From contig MU831881.1 of NCBI GenBank assembly GCA_029204225.1, forward strand, positions 34,628 to 98,627: a stretch of DNA of 64,000 bases. Direction: 5' to 3'. Made by a program: the position numbers and the translations under genes. This stretch comes from Diphasiastrum complanatum. Taxonomy: Eukaryota; Streptophyta; Lycopodiopsida; Lycopodiales; Lycopodiaceae. Shown piece by piece: positions 22,440 to 32,700 of this stretch. A model generated the notes under the pieces. It did no database searches and was not told the origin of the DNA. It saw only the letters and a program-made list of their open reading frames with translations. The first letter of the stretch is position 1. Each line of letters starts with the position of its first letter.

Positions 22440-23090
22440 TGTGAAAGATTCAACTAGTTTCATCACATTTTGCAATATTTCCATATTTGGCATATTGAGG
22501 CCAAAACTTGTTTTAGACTTAGAGGTTGACTTTTCAAAGTTCATTAGTCTAAATTTCATTTGAATAAACACTTTTCTGAAAGTGTGGGAAAGATAGAATG
22601 CGAGTTTGAGTAGATTCAATTTGAATAAGTTGGGTACATTGAATCTAGACCCAAAATTGGTAGGGTTTGCATTTTGGTGGGAAAGCCAAGTGGCCAAATA
22701 GGGTTTGGACCTGTTATAAAAGGATGTAACTCATGGAGAGAGTCATCTTCTCTCTTCTCTATCCCATTTCATGCTTATACATGGTTCTCTTGGGTTCTAC
22801 TATCCATTGGTGCACTATCTTGGTGATTGCTTGCAATTCTATGTGTAGAATGATCTATATTTTTTATTTTTGGATCCACACGTGTGAAATACAGTAGCTT
22901 GCTGGTTTTGTACGGAAAGAAACAGTACATAATCATTTCATTCAAGTTTGATCAAGTTCTATTAGTGTTTGCATCTCAAATTGTGTGTAGATGCTGATTT
23001 TTCTACATTGATGAAATTGGTAGTGTATTTCTCTTTCTAACCAAAGATCATTCAAGTAGATTGGATCTTAAGGATCTGAAATCTTTCACA
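22440..23090 (+). repeat. 5' LTR of copia W (651 bp)
   Basis: Begins TGTGAAAGATTC and ends AAATCTTTCACA, a 10-bp inverted terminal match, with the primer site immediately after. Confidence 0.9.
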
Positions 23091-23102
23091 TGGTATCAGA
23101 TC
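23091..23102 (+). other. Primer-binding site of copia W
   Basis: TGGTATCAGATC directly after the LTR; one base differs from the usual TGGTATCAGAGC. Confidence 0.85.
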
Positions 23103-23659
23103 TTGTGTTTCAGGTTATGAAGGAGGAAATCAGATCTATCAATGATTTGGTGAAGATATCAAGTCTAGAGCATGCTAGAGAGGATTCTACACCAAAATTG
23201 GATTTTTTGCTTTTGTAGATTGGATATTTTGTAGATCAAAACACTAAATAGGTCAATATACTTGTTTAATTCCATTTTTGGATCATTGGTTCAGCCTAAG
23301 TGGTGGCTTATAGATTGCATATCAAATTTTCAGCATTTGCATGTAGATTTGGAATAGTCAATTTTTTGTGATTTTGTCAAAACCCTAATTTTGATTGGAT
23401 TTCTAGATAGTGAGGTTGCTGGACTTCATTTGAGTGTGTTTCAGTCTTAGGAAGTGGCAAAAGTCATTAGATTGAGGATGGATCATAGGTTGATCAAGAT
23501 TCCATGATTCTATGTGTTGATTTGCTTGGATAAGTGCTAGAAGAGAATTTGTGAGATAGTTTCAAATCTTGGTGATTTCTTTTGAAAGCATTTGTTGTTG
23601 TTCAAAGGAGTGCTTTGTGCATTGAAACAGGTTGAAAGAAAAGATCAGGTCATTGCTAC

Positions 23660-23968
23660 ATGGCAACCTCAATTGGAGTCATGTTGGAAGCCAATGATAG
23701 GCTTACCTCAAGTAATTATTCATTATGGAAAGTGAGGATGGAGTCACTTCTTGAGATGAATGATGTTTTGGATATTGTTGTAGGTTTGGAGGAGAGACCA
23801 ACAACACAACAAGATCAATTGAGGTATGACAAGAGGGCCAAGAAGGCTCTACACATGATAAAGATGAATGTTACCAATGAACTTCTCAAGGAAGTTGGTA
23901 AGTGCACATCATCTTTGGAAGCTTGGAATTCATTAAAGAAGCTTTATGAATCCAAGTCTCACTGGTGA
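23660..23968 (+). pseudogene. copia W gag, N-terminal fragment
   Basis: The frame starts MATSIGVMLEANDRLTSSNY, then WKVRMESLLEMNDVLDIVVG, AKKALHMIKMNVTNELLKEV and SLEAWNSLKKLYESK. This is the UBN2-type copia gag pattern. After KLYESKS the homology stops and a stop codon follows two residues later, so the element was cut here. Its gag opening is like that of copies A and B (WKVRMESLL) but clearly a different family. Confidence 0.85.
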
Positions 23969-23989
23969 CCCTTTCACCTCGAACGCACT

Positions 23990-24500
23990 ATAAAAAAAAA
24001 AATCCTCGTGCCACCGGGTTATGAAACGAGTGACGAAGAAGACAATCTTACAAAAGTCCCCAAGTATGCAGAGATACCTACATGAAAACAAATAACACCA
24101 TCACAAAAGACAGAGCTGGCAAAATCTATCAAGCCAATGATAGCTGGAGAAGTCAAGAAATTGACAACCGAGGAAGTCCGGCAGGTTTTACCAGGACTCA
24201 TGTCACAATCAATACAAAAATTGGTTAATGATGAATTACAAAGGGGATCTGTGGTAATAGAGTGACTTGAAGTCAGATCAACACAAGATCCAAGAAAAAG
24301 CGTAGTCACACAGCCTTCAACTGGGAAGTGCAATGATCAGGGAAAGACTAAGGTTAATGATTGTCCGTCAACGAGCAAGATTCAGCCAAAGTTTGATTAT
24401 TCCATGATGAAACAGACCACTAGCTCAACGTCAAATCTGGATATAACAGTACTCAAAAGACCAAATCTAGGGATGTAATATTTCAAGAACATACATACTA
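23990..24500 (+). other. Unassigned coding-like stretch before copia Y
   Basis: Allowing a few stops, one frame reads PPGYETSDEEDNLTKVPKYA, KSIKPMIAGEVKKLTTEEVR, QVLPGLMSQSIQKLVNDELQ and KIQPKFDYSMMKQTTSSTSN. The composition is protein-like but I do not recognise it as copia gag or integrase. It could be gag of another element or a hinge region. Confidence 0.35.
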
Positions 24501-24531
24501 TGATTTCAAACAACCATCGATAAACAAAGCT

Positions 24532-25743
24532 ATGTCATTTCATCCTATTTTATGTAGCATGGATTCTTCCAACATTGATGTTCCTTCTACAGAACCTGTA
24601 GCTATAGCTACAGAAGCCGAGCAACCGACAGTACCTATCATCAGATCAGACCAAGCTAGCTCAAACAGATTTGAAGAGATTCAAGAAAAAGCATCATCGC
24701 ATCCTGGTCAACCCAACATCCACAGATCCTCATGGACTCGGACAATTTCTGAGAGGTATGCACCTCAATCATTCTGGATTTCATCAGAAAAACCAGAGAG
24801 CCTAGCCGAAGCAATTAACTCCAAGGATGCTGTGAAGTGGCAAGAAGCTATGGAAAGCGAGTGTAACTCACTTTTGACGAATCAGACCTAGACGCTGGTC
24901 GACTTCCTCACTCATAAGAGAGTTATCAACAACAAGTGGATCTTCAAGAAGAAGATCAACTCTAATGGTTTCATTGCAAAATGGAAAGCATGACTGGTGG
25001 CTAAAGGATTCACTCAAGTCCAAGGAGTGGATTATCAAAAAATTTTCAGTCTTGTTGTCAAGATGCAGTCAATCAGGACTTTGATTACGTTAGCAGTTGC
25101 AAAAGACCTCAAAATGCACCAAACAAATGTCAAGATAGCATTTCTCAACAACAATGTCAAAGAGGAGCTGTATACCTTCCAACTGGAAGGATTTGAAGTC
25201 AAAGGCCAAGAGGACAAAGTGTGCAAGCTGCACCAAACAATCTACGATCTGAAACAGGCCACAAGAGCATGGTTTGATAGAATCAACTCTTATCTCATTC
25301 AATTAGGATTTGCAAACAATTCAGCTGACTATAATGTTTATTCAAAGCATATAGGCACCAATTCAGTTCACATAGCTCTTTACGTAGATGATGTATTTAT
25401 TTTGTCTAACGACACTTCTCTACTGCACACTACTAAGAGTGATCTATCAAAGGAATATGACATGATTGATTTAGGAGTTGTTCATTCTGCGCTAGGAATT
25501 TACATTACTAGAAATAGACTTCAAAAGAAGATCTATCTTAGCCAACAGACATATCTAAAAGACATTTTAGAAAAATTTCATATGTCCGATTGCAAACCAA
25601 TTGATACTCCAATGGATTCAAATATAGTATTGACTAGACCTTCTTGTGCTAAGAAAGATAGTGAAGTACTCAACTTAGTAAAGTACCCTTATCATTTACC
25701 GATCAGATCTCTAATATGTATGCAATGTTGTGTATTAGACTAG
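24532..25743 (+). pseudogene. copia Y reverse transcriptase
   Basis: From a hinge (24532-24760) into RT: SLAEAINSKDAVKWQEAMES, NKWIFKKKINSNGFI, LVAKGFTQVQGVDYQKIFS (24995-25050), the palm KIAFLNNNVKEELYTFQLEG, HQTIYDLKQATRAWFDRI, then the catalytic ALYVDDVFILS near 25375-25405, DLGVVHSALGIYI and QTYLKDILEKFHMSDCKPIDTP. Stops at about 24889 and 24993, and loss of frame near 25743, break the polyprotein. Residues are otherwise well kept, so decay is fairly recent. Confidence 0.9.
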
Positions 25744-26380
25744 ATTTAGCATAGTACACTGTCAACACGTTAAGTCAATTCATGTCTAATCCTAAGATCT
25801 CTCATTGGAAAGCATTAAAGAGAGTGATGAGATATATTCAGGGAAGTTTAGATCACATCTTATGTTATGATGGAAAAGCTATTGACTCACTCGTCCTGCA
25901 AGACTACTCCGACTCGGATTGGGGAGGAAGAGTCTCTACCAGAAAATCTACCTCTGGGTTCTGTTTCTATCTGGCCGGAGGATTGATTTCATGGAACTCA
26001 AGGAAGCAGAAATTAGTTGTGCTTTCTTTGACAGAGGCAGAGTACATCGTAGCATGTCAAAGTTCAAAAGAAATTGTATGGATCAGGTTATTACTTCACG
26101 ACTTACATCACACTCAGTTTAATACTACCACCATTCTGTTTGACAACTTGAGCTGTATTTCACTATCACTGAATTCCAAATTTCATGGCAAATCCAAGCA
26201 CATAGAAATCTAGTATCATTTCATTCGGGAGAAAGTTTTCTTAGGGCAAGTGATCATTCAATGCTGCTCCACAACAAAAATGGTCGCAGACATCTTCACC
26301 AAAGCGCTTCCTAGGATCAAGCACCAAAAATTCTTCAAAAAGCTGAACCTGACGAAGATACCAAAGCACCAACCGTGACC
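25744..26380 (+). pseudogene. copia Y RNase H
   Basis: SNPKISHWKALKRVMRYIQG, DYSDSDWGGRVSTRKSTSGF (catalytic Asp), LTEAEYIVACQSSKE, ILFDNLSCISLSLNSKFHGKS and KHIEI lie in one frame to a stop at 26213. The frame continues YHFIREKVFLGQV, MVADIFTKALPRIKHQKFFK and LNLTKIPKHQP to the purine tract at 26381, so only one stop interrupts the last 60 residues. Confidence 0.9.
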
Positions 26381-26391
26381 TTTAGGGGGAC
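26381..26391 (+). other. Polypurine tract of copia Y
   Basis: TTTAGGGGGAC just after the pol end, the expected plus-strand primer preceding the 3' LTR. Confidence 0.75.
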
Positions 26392-27400
26392 TGATGAAAA
26401 TTAAGCCCACAGTTGCCTCCTTGGTGAATGACTAATTTCTATTTCATGATTCTTCTTGCATGTTTATTGATCATTGATCTAGGGTTAGGTGAAACCAAAT
26501 TTGGTTCTACGTTTGCTCATCTGATACCTGCAGGAATCACAAACTTAGACATCTAATTTATTTGAAGAACGTTTACAACGGGCTTTCGGCTGATCTCCAG
26601 CAAAGGGTAACCAATCCTGTCATAATTTCAAAGTTTAGATGTCAGGTTTAATAACTTGAAGTCATTGAAGACTTGGCCATCTTCAAGGACTTCCACAAAA
26701 CTTGCATTTAGAACAAGTCTGCAGAAATACATTACTTTTTCAACAGTCTGCAGAAATACAGTATCTTTTCAATAGCTTCAGCTTTTTTGTATTTTCCCGA
26801 AATGTGACACTTGCATAGTTCAAAAGCTTAACTGTTTTTAACACACCTTCGACTTCTTGTGAAAAATGCGAAGAGAGAGAAAATTCCTGAAGGTCATCTA
26901 CTTTCATGCGTTAGGCTATTTTTAAGACATCATCTTTTTAGGGCACCTTTGGCTTCTTGCAAAAAATACGAAGAGAGAGAAAAATCCCAAAGGTCGTCTC
27001 AAATAAACAAGGAACGTTTCAACGACGTCCTCGTCCGCGTCAACGATGTTAAATAATTGACCGTATATATACTGTGTACAGTTGTCACAAAAGCCATATA
27101 CTTCCAAGTACAATGACTTTCCTAATTAGGTGATAAGCATTCAATGTAATTAATACATGGATGAAGTCTATAAACAGATCATCCAAGTACTGATTATGGG
27201 TTGCTCCGTCCATAAGACACATTTTTGAGCCTCCCAATTATGTCATCATTTTTTGTTGTAATTGCTATTTGGATTGTGCTTCAGTGTAATATAGCAGCAA
27301 CTTGCTTTTATCTATGTACAATGTAGATGAATGCATGTTGTGATTGAATGTACTTTCATTGCTATTTGATCACGCTTGTTTACTCACTCTGATCAGAACA
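26392..27400 (+). repeat. 3' LTR of copia Y (right end uncertain)
   Basis: Starts TGATGAAAATTAAGCCC after the purine tract. It has a TATATATA box near 27064 and two copies, about 100 bp apart (near 26843 and 26950), of a unit containing CTTCTTG(T/C) and CGAAGAGAGAGAAAA. AGTCTGCAGAAATACA also occurs twice (26718, 26747). I could not find the matching 5' LTR, so the right end is a guess. Confidence 0.55.
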
Positions 27401-28060
27401 CAGACGTCTAAGACTCCTCAGTTTATTATCAGACGATGGCTGTCTTTGACGCCTGAGGAACTCGAGATATCATACTGCTCTTCCATTTATTTCAGAACTA
27501 TACTTCACATTGAATCTGATTTCAGTAGCACCACACACAAACCATCTCTAATTTCTTCGGTGGACTGTACTCTTATTTTAGAGTATGAATTAATCTTTAA
27601 GATCCTGTTGGGCAATTAGAACACTTAAAGCTGTGATTACATTTAGCATAAGCTGTCTATTAGACTGTTTTTGCACCTAGCAGCTGATTAGAAAGGGAGA
27701 GCTGTTCCGCAATATTCCTGCTCTCTTTTCCGTTCACATTCTTCTATCTCCCTTGCCCCATCAAGAATGCCTCGACTACCCAATTGTTAATGAACAAGCT
27801 TATCCGGCATGGCCACCAGACCCTTATGGATATTATTGAAAATCTGGCAAGTCTAAGTTCTTGTTGCTCACCATCATCAAATAAAGCCTCAAGTTTTACG
27901 TAAGCGAATTCTATGCATGCTTTTCCTGAAGCATCCATATCCCAACAATAAACGAATCGACAACAGCGCTCCTCCATGACAAATACAGGCATAGTGCCAA
28001 GGGACCAACACTACTTTGGGCCGAGGACCCTATTGTGGGTAGTTCCTATACAATAATAAA
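27401..28060 (-). other. Unassigned; weak coding-like frame 27744-27992
   Basis: A - strand frame (27744-27992, GTG or upstream start) reads RFVYCWDMDASGKACIEFAY and LEALFDDGEQQELRLARFS. I do not recognise it. It lies beyond the post-pol spacer of gypsy-1, where the ORF3 N-terminus would be expected, but shows no clear match to the gypsy-2 ORF3. Confidence 0.25.
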
Positions 28061-29154
28061 TTAGTGGGTCCCACCACACAGTGGAAAACAAGAATTGGAT
28101 GGTAGTAATGGTGGTTCAGAGTGGAGATATGGGTTCAGAGTATGTAGATGATGGCTTGTATGAAGTTTGGTCGCATTCAGAGAACTTGAAAATTTCGGTC
28201 GAAAATTGAACAAAGCTTCGCGAGGAAAGGTGACAAATGACTCGAATTCAGCCCTTATATAGCGGAATTTAGAGTGCATACTAGGTGAAATCCACTTTTT
28301 CCTACTCAGTTCCACTCAAATTTTGGCAGGGACCTTTTTCACAAAACTCTAAGACCTCAGAGAAGTCTACGAGAGTTCAGAAGGTGATTTGACTGCCCTA
28401 CGAAGGTTCTACGAGGGTTCAGACAACTTGCGAGGGTTCAATCCTCGTAGGAAGTGAATGCTCGCACAACTTGCTCCAGTGGTTGGATTTTCAAGATTAG
28501 ACCATGTAGACAAACTAATTTCATCGCCTTGATTCCATTTATGCCCCTTGTGAAGGCTGGTTTGATGATCTTGATGCTCTACGAGGGTTCTAAAGATTAT
28601 GCTCCTTGGAATTCTTGCAAATACTAAAAAATGATGTTTTTTCCATCAGAGATTTTCATACATGCACCTAAGTCATATCTAGTGATTGTCCAAGTTTCAA
28701 GAGTTATCTTTCAAGGGATCTCCAAAAATCATGAAAAAAGTGCTCTTTTTGAGTGTTTTTTGACGAGATCTTGAGATTATTTGATTCTTAACTTTTGCAG
28801 ACTGGTAATCTATTACATCCATGTTGGATCTAACTGTAGGTAACTCTTTGAAAGTTCAAATAGATATTTGGTAGCTGATCCATCAGTTTTGGTGAATTTT
28901 GCCTTTATTTTGCCACTATTTCTGAGATCGAGGTCTCTGATCTGCAAATTGGAGGGCTTATTGGTGTAATTTGATGATCTGCTTTTTTCTTGATCCTATC
29001 TGGACCTAGATCTCTCTTGGATCTTCTCTGATCTTGTCAGATCTGGCTGAATCTTGGTGGATCTAGCTTGATCTGGCTTGATCTTCCTAGATCTAGTTGT
29101 GATGGCCTTGCAAATGAACTTTTCATCACATGCCATCACCAACGCAGATCTGTC
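28061..29154 (-). other. Post-pol spacer of gypsy-1 with GCGAGGGTT motifs
   Basis: Just past integrase on the - strand. It contains scattered (T)(A/G)CGAGGGTTC motifs at about 28365-28445 and 28578, and short GATCT-rich repeats at 28985-29100. The frame at 28061-28315 (YIRAEFESFVTF...EALFNF) resembles that at 61256-61420 of gypsy-2 (YKLAEFDSFLTC...ETLTNF), suggesting a conserved segment just before ORF3. Confidence 0.5.
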
Positions 29155-30270
29155 TCACTGAGGTGGCCAGTACTTGTGCAGCCAGCTATCATTGATGGGT
29201 GTGTCAAAAGGCGTTCCATCTAACTTTTTCAAATTCACGGCTCCATGATTAAGAATCTCCTTGATCCGATAAGGACCTTCGCTTGTGAATTTTAATTTTT
29301 CCTTGATCGTCTTGCTATTATACATCAGGACTAGATCTCCGGATCGAAGATCTTTCTTTTGTAACCTGCGATCATGCCATGCTTTGCGTCATTTCTTTTT
29401 AGCTGCCAATGCATGTACAATGAGTAAGCGTGTTCTGTAGAGCTTATGCAGAGCTTCGTGGGGTAATTGTAGAGATCTGGACTCATCAAGACGTTGCGTT
29501 GTGGAAATCCTTAACGAGGGTAGCAAAAACTCTACTGGCATTAAAGCATCCTGACCATAAACCAATTGGAATGGCATTTGATCGGTGTTTCCCTTATATG
29601 TTGTCCTGAATGCCCACAGAGCAGCATGCAATTTGTGTTCCCAATCTGATCTACTAGCTTCAACTATTTTTGTGAGTATGCTAGACATGATCTTTTTGGA
29701 TGACTCTGCTTGCCCATTACCACGAGGATAATAAGGCGTACTGGTTCTATGAATCATGAAAAATTCTTCCAACATGACCTTGATGGTCTCATTGATGAAA
29801 TGACTTCCACGATCATTGACTATCTCCCTTGGGCATCCAAAGTGCACAATGATATTTTCATAAAGAAACTTGGCAGTGGTCCTAGCATCAACTACTCTCA
29901 TGATCACTGCCTTGGCTTTGACCCACTTGGTGAGGTAATCAGTGGCCACGATTATATAATCCAATCCCAACTTTTCAAATGGTGCTTGGGCTAAGACCGG
30001 GTGCAGAAGGTCATAATTCAATCTCATTGGTCTCCTTGCCCTTTGGCACACATCGCATTTCCTCAAATATTCCTCTGTATCCTTATGAATCGTTGGCCAC
30101 CAACATCCTGATTGTAGGATCTTGCAAACTGTAATGTCGGATGCAAAATGACCTCCACCCATGCCTTCATGTGAAAGCGAAATGATTTGGGTGGCCTCAT
30201 GAGGAAGAATACATCATCGAAGAATCCCATCTGGTCCTCTTCGATACAATTGGCCGGCAATCAACTGATA
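29155..30270 (-). pseudogene. Gypsy-1 integrase
   Basis: A long frame at 29389-30162, with a frame change just upstream, gives the HHCC-type region (GGGHFASDITVCKILQSGCW, CDVCQRA), then the catalytic core: LGLDYIIVATDYLTKWVKA (first Asp), NDRGSHFINETIK (second Asp), YYPRGNGQAESSKK (Glu). It continues with DWEHKLHAALWAFRTTYK and LVYGQDALMPVE. After a stop at 29389 the C-terminal part reads RKAWHDRRLQKKDLRSGDLVL, EGPYRIKEILNHGAVNL and INDSWLHKYWPPQ, ending at TGA 29155-29157. The domain is nearly whole, with one stop and one frame change. No chromodomain follows, as in Athila/Tat elements. Confidence 0.92.
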
Positions 30271-31053
30271 AGGTCTAGCTTTCAAGATAAATTTCTGCCT
30301 TTGGTAGTGATTTGTCTGGTTGGCCCCTCATTAGATATTCAACTATGTCGGCGGCCCATTCCGGTAGTATGTCAACGTAAAATAAGACAACATCGCGTAG
30401 CTCATCATCAGGTTGGGTTGCAATTTCCTTCCCCTTGATTCGTGATACATGATCCGCCATGTAGTGTTGTTTTCCCTTGCGAACTACTATCCGAAAATCA
30501 AACTCCAACAACAGAAGTAGCCATCGAGTGATTCTTTTTGTGTTTCAGGTTTTGTTAACAAGATAGAGCAAAGGTTGATGGTCTGTATAAAAGACAAAAT
30601 GAGTGGCCGTCAAATAGTGACGAAATTCTTAACCGCATATATCATTGCCAGTGCCTCCCGCTCTATGGTTGAATAATTCATTTCGGTATCACTGAGCTGT
30701 CGACTTGCAAATCGGATCAAAAAATCCTTTTTGTGTTCTCCTGGTTGGATTAAGACTGCTCCAATTGCATAATTTGATGCGTCCGTATGCCCATGAAACT
30801 CAATGGACCAATTGGGTGCGCATGAGATTGGTGATGAGACCAATGCATCTTTAAGCTTCTGGAACACCTTTAGGGCTTTCTCAATCCAATGTGGATCCAT
30901 TGTGAGTTTGTAAATCGGTCGTGCCAACTCCGCAAAATCTAGGATAAAAATCTTGTAATAGTTAGTGTGACCCATAAAGATGTAGACCTCGTGGATCGTT
31001 CCTGGTGGAAAATGATCCTTTTTGGTGACTTTGTTTAGTGCCTTCAAATTCAC
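30271..31053 (-). pseudogene. Gypsy-1 RNase H and connection
   Basis: VYIFMGHTNYYKIFILDFAE, ARPIYKLT, EFHGHTDASNYAIGAVLIQP (RNase H first Asp), RFASRQLSDTEMNYSTIERE and ALAMIYAVKNF lie in the frame 30610-31053. The next frame (30275-30511) gives LEFDFRIVVRKGKQHYMADH, VSRIKGKE and VPEWAADIVEYL-like spacer before integrase. Stops separate the two. Confidence 0.9.
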
Positions 31054-31140
31054 ACAAATTCATATTTTTTCGTTCTTCTTGGATACTATAACAATCGACG
31101 ACACCCATTCAGTGTGCTCGATTTCATAAATGAAATCAGC
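31000..31140 (-). pseudogene. Gypsy-1 RT start joined to RNase H region; palm missing
   Basis: IEHTEWVSSIVIVSKKNEKI and NLKALNKVTKKDHFP are the first conserved RT blocks. HFP is directly followed by PGTIHEVYIFMGHTNYY, which belongs about 150 residues later. The catalytic Y/F-x-D-D block, present in the + copy at about 39285-39300 as FLDD, is therefore absent. The junction lies near 31003-31012. Confidence 0.85.
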
Positions 31141-32700
31141 CTCTAACAACTTTTGCAACTCTTGCTTGATCAGCTCTGTGTAATTCGGGTTGTAGCGGTA
31201 ATAAAGACTCACCTTGGTGACTGTTCCATCCACCAAGGGTATGGTGTATTGGACTACTATTGGTGGGATGCCCTTCAGACTGTAATTCTAGGCAAAACAA
31301 TCCATGTACTCCACCAACAATGATCGTAGCCGTTTGAATTGTGTGGGTGTTAACTGCTTCCCAAATGCACAATCTTTTCTTCTTCACCTGGCTTGGCAAG
31401 GTTCATTGGTTGCATTCGCGCAGGTCCCTCGAAGACTTTTTCCACTGGTGCCTGACTTTGATCAGGTTCTCGCTGGGCTTGCGACATCATAATTACCATG
31501 TCCAAGGTATAATTCTTGAAGGTCTCAAGCATCTTGTGAACTGGTGCTCGTCGAGATTCCTCCTTCAACATATTGATCTTAGGCCGACTGGCCATCTTTT
31601 GATTCTCCGTCATCTGAAAAGAAGATGATGCTGTATCTGAGTTCATCCTGATTGACTTCAAAAAATCCAACACCTTCTTCTTGCCTCTTCTTGTCATATG
31701 GGTGGATTCGTCCTTGCTGTCTTTATTCGAAACTAGTGTGACATTCGCCTCATGGTTGCGAATATCAACATCCATTGTAGCTATAGCTTCTTTGGGTAGA
31801 TCACTCCATCGAATCACCTAGTTGTAGTGTTGTTTCAACTGGTTCTTCTTGTTCGCAAGTGGATCTATTCTTGAAACTTTTGCCATGACATATTTTTGCG
31901 GTGGTTGAGCTGGTACTCTCTTGATTCCATAGCGATCTGGGTCCATGTGTTGTAGGAGCTGCTCATTAGTCAGTTCAGTCTCCTTGTTGTAAGTCAAAGC
32001 ATGTTGCCAAGGGACTAAATCATTGTCCGCTGGGTTCTCAATATATTCCACTGACAGCCATGCTATGTTTATCATATTCACTCTAAATGTAATTGGTGTG
32101 TCCATGGTGTAACACTTGGGTGAAGATGTGCTGGGTTCAGGATCCGATTCATATTGACATGCTTGGCAGTCAATCATTACTAATGCATCCGTCCATATCA
32201 TGACATCTGTCTCTGAATCGTAGTGACCACCCTTGGCTTGCCTTGGGTGATTGATCATATGATTTGTCGTGGATGATCCGTCATCAGCCTTGGGTGCAAT
32301 AGGTTTCACTGCCCATGTGGTTGGATCAACTTTTATAGCCTGCTCTATGTTCTCAAAGGTGAGTTTCCCCGTACCCCAGTTGTGTACTACTTGCGCAGTT
32401 CTCAACCATGGTCTTCCCAGTAAAACACGGTATGCAGTTGGAGATTCAGGTATATCCATTACTACAAAGGTGATCACAAATTGCATGCCTGCTATTTTTA
32501 CAGGGATATCGACAACCACACCCTTTGGCTTTACACAGGATTGATCCGCTAGTTTGATGACAAATTTTGTTGGCTTCAATCCCTGTAAATCCCAATTTTT
32601 GATACAAAGTAGTGGAGATCAAATCGACACCTAATTCTCCATCTACCATTGCTGCCTCGTCCTTGAATCTCTTGTGTTTAATTGGCAGGGTGATGTTGTG
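31141..32700 (-). pseudogene. Gypsy-1 protease and protease-RT linker
   Basis: The protease active site reads VDGELGVDLISTTLYQKLGF (about 32590-32649), the D-G-x-x-V-N/D-L-I-S pattern of Athila/Tat proteases, followed by VLLGRPWLRTAQVVHNWGTG (the LGRPWL motif). The frame 31818-32579 is open for 253 codons into a Pro/Asp-rich linker (VPWQHALTYNKETELTNEQL, HMDPDRYGIKRV). A second linker frame at 31350-31817 follows (SDLPKEAIATMDVDIRNHEA, KKKVLDFLKSIRMNSD). The same blocks occur in the + copy at 38081-38938. Confidence 0.85.

Larger units (their letters stand above)
22440..23968 (+). mobile_element. copia element W, 5' part only
   Basis: Consists of a full LTR, primer site, leader and the N-terminal third of gag, then ends near 23968 in unrelated sequence. 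It was probably inserted into the X-family LTR. Confidence 0.85.
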
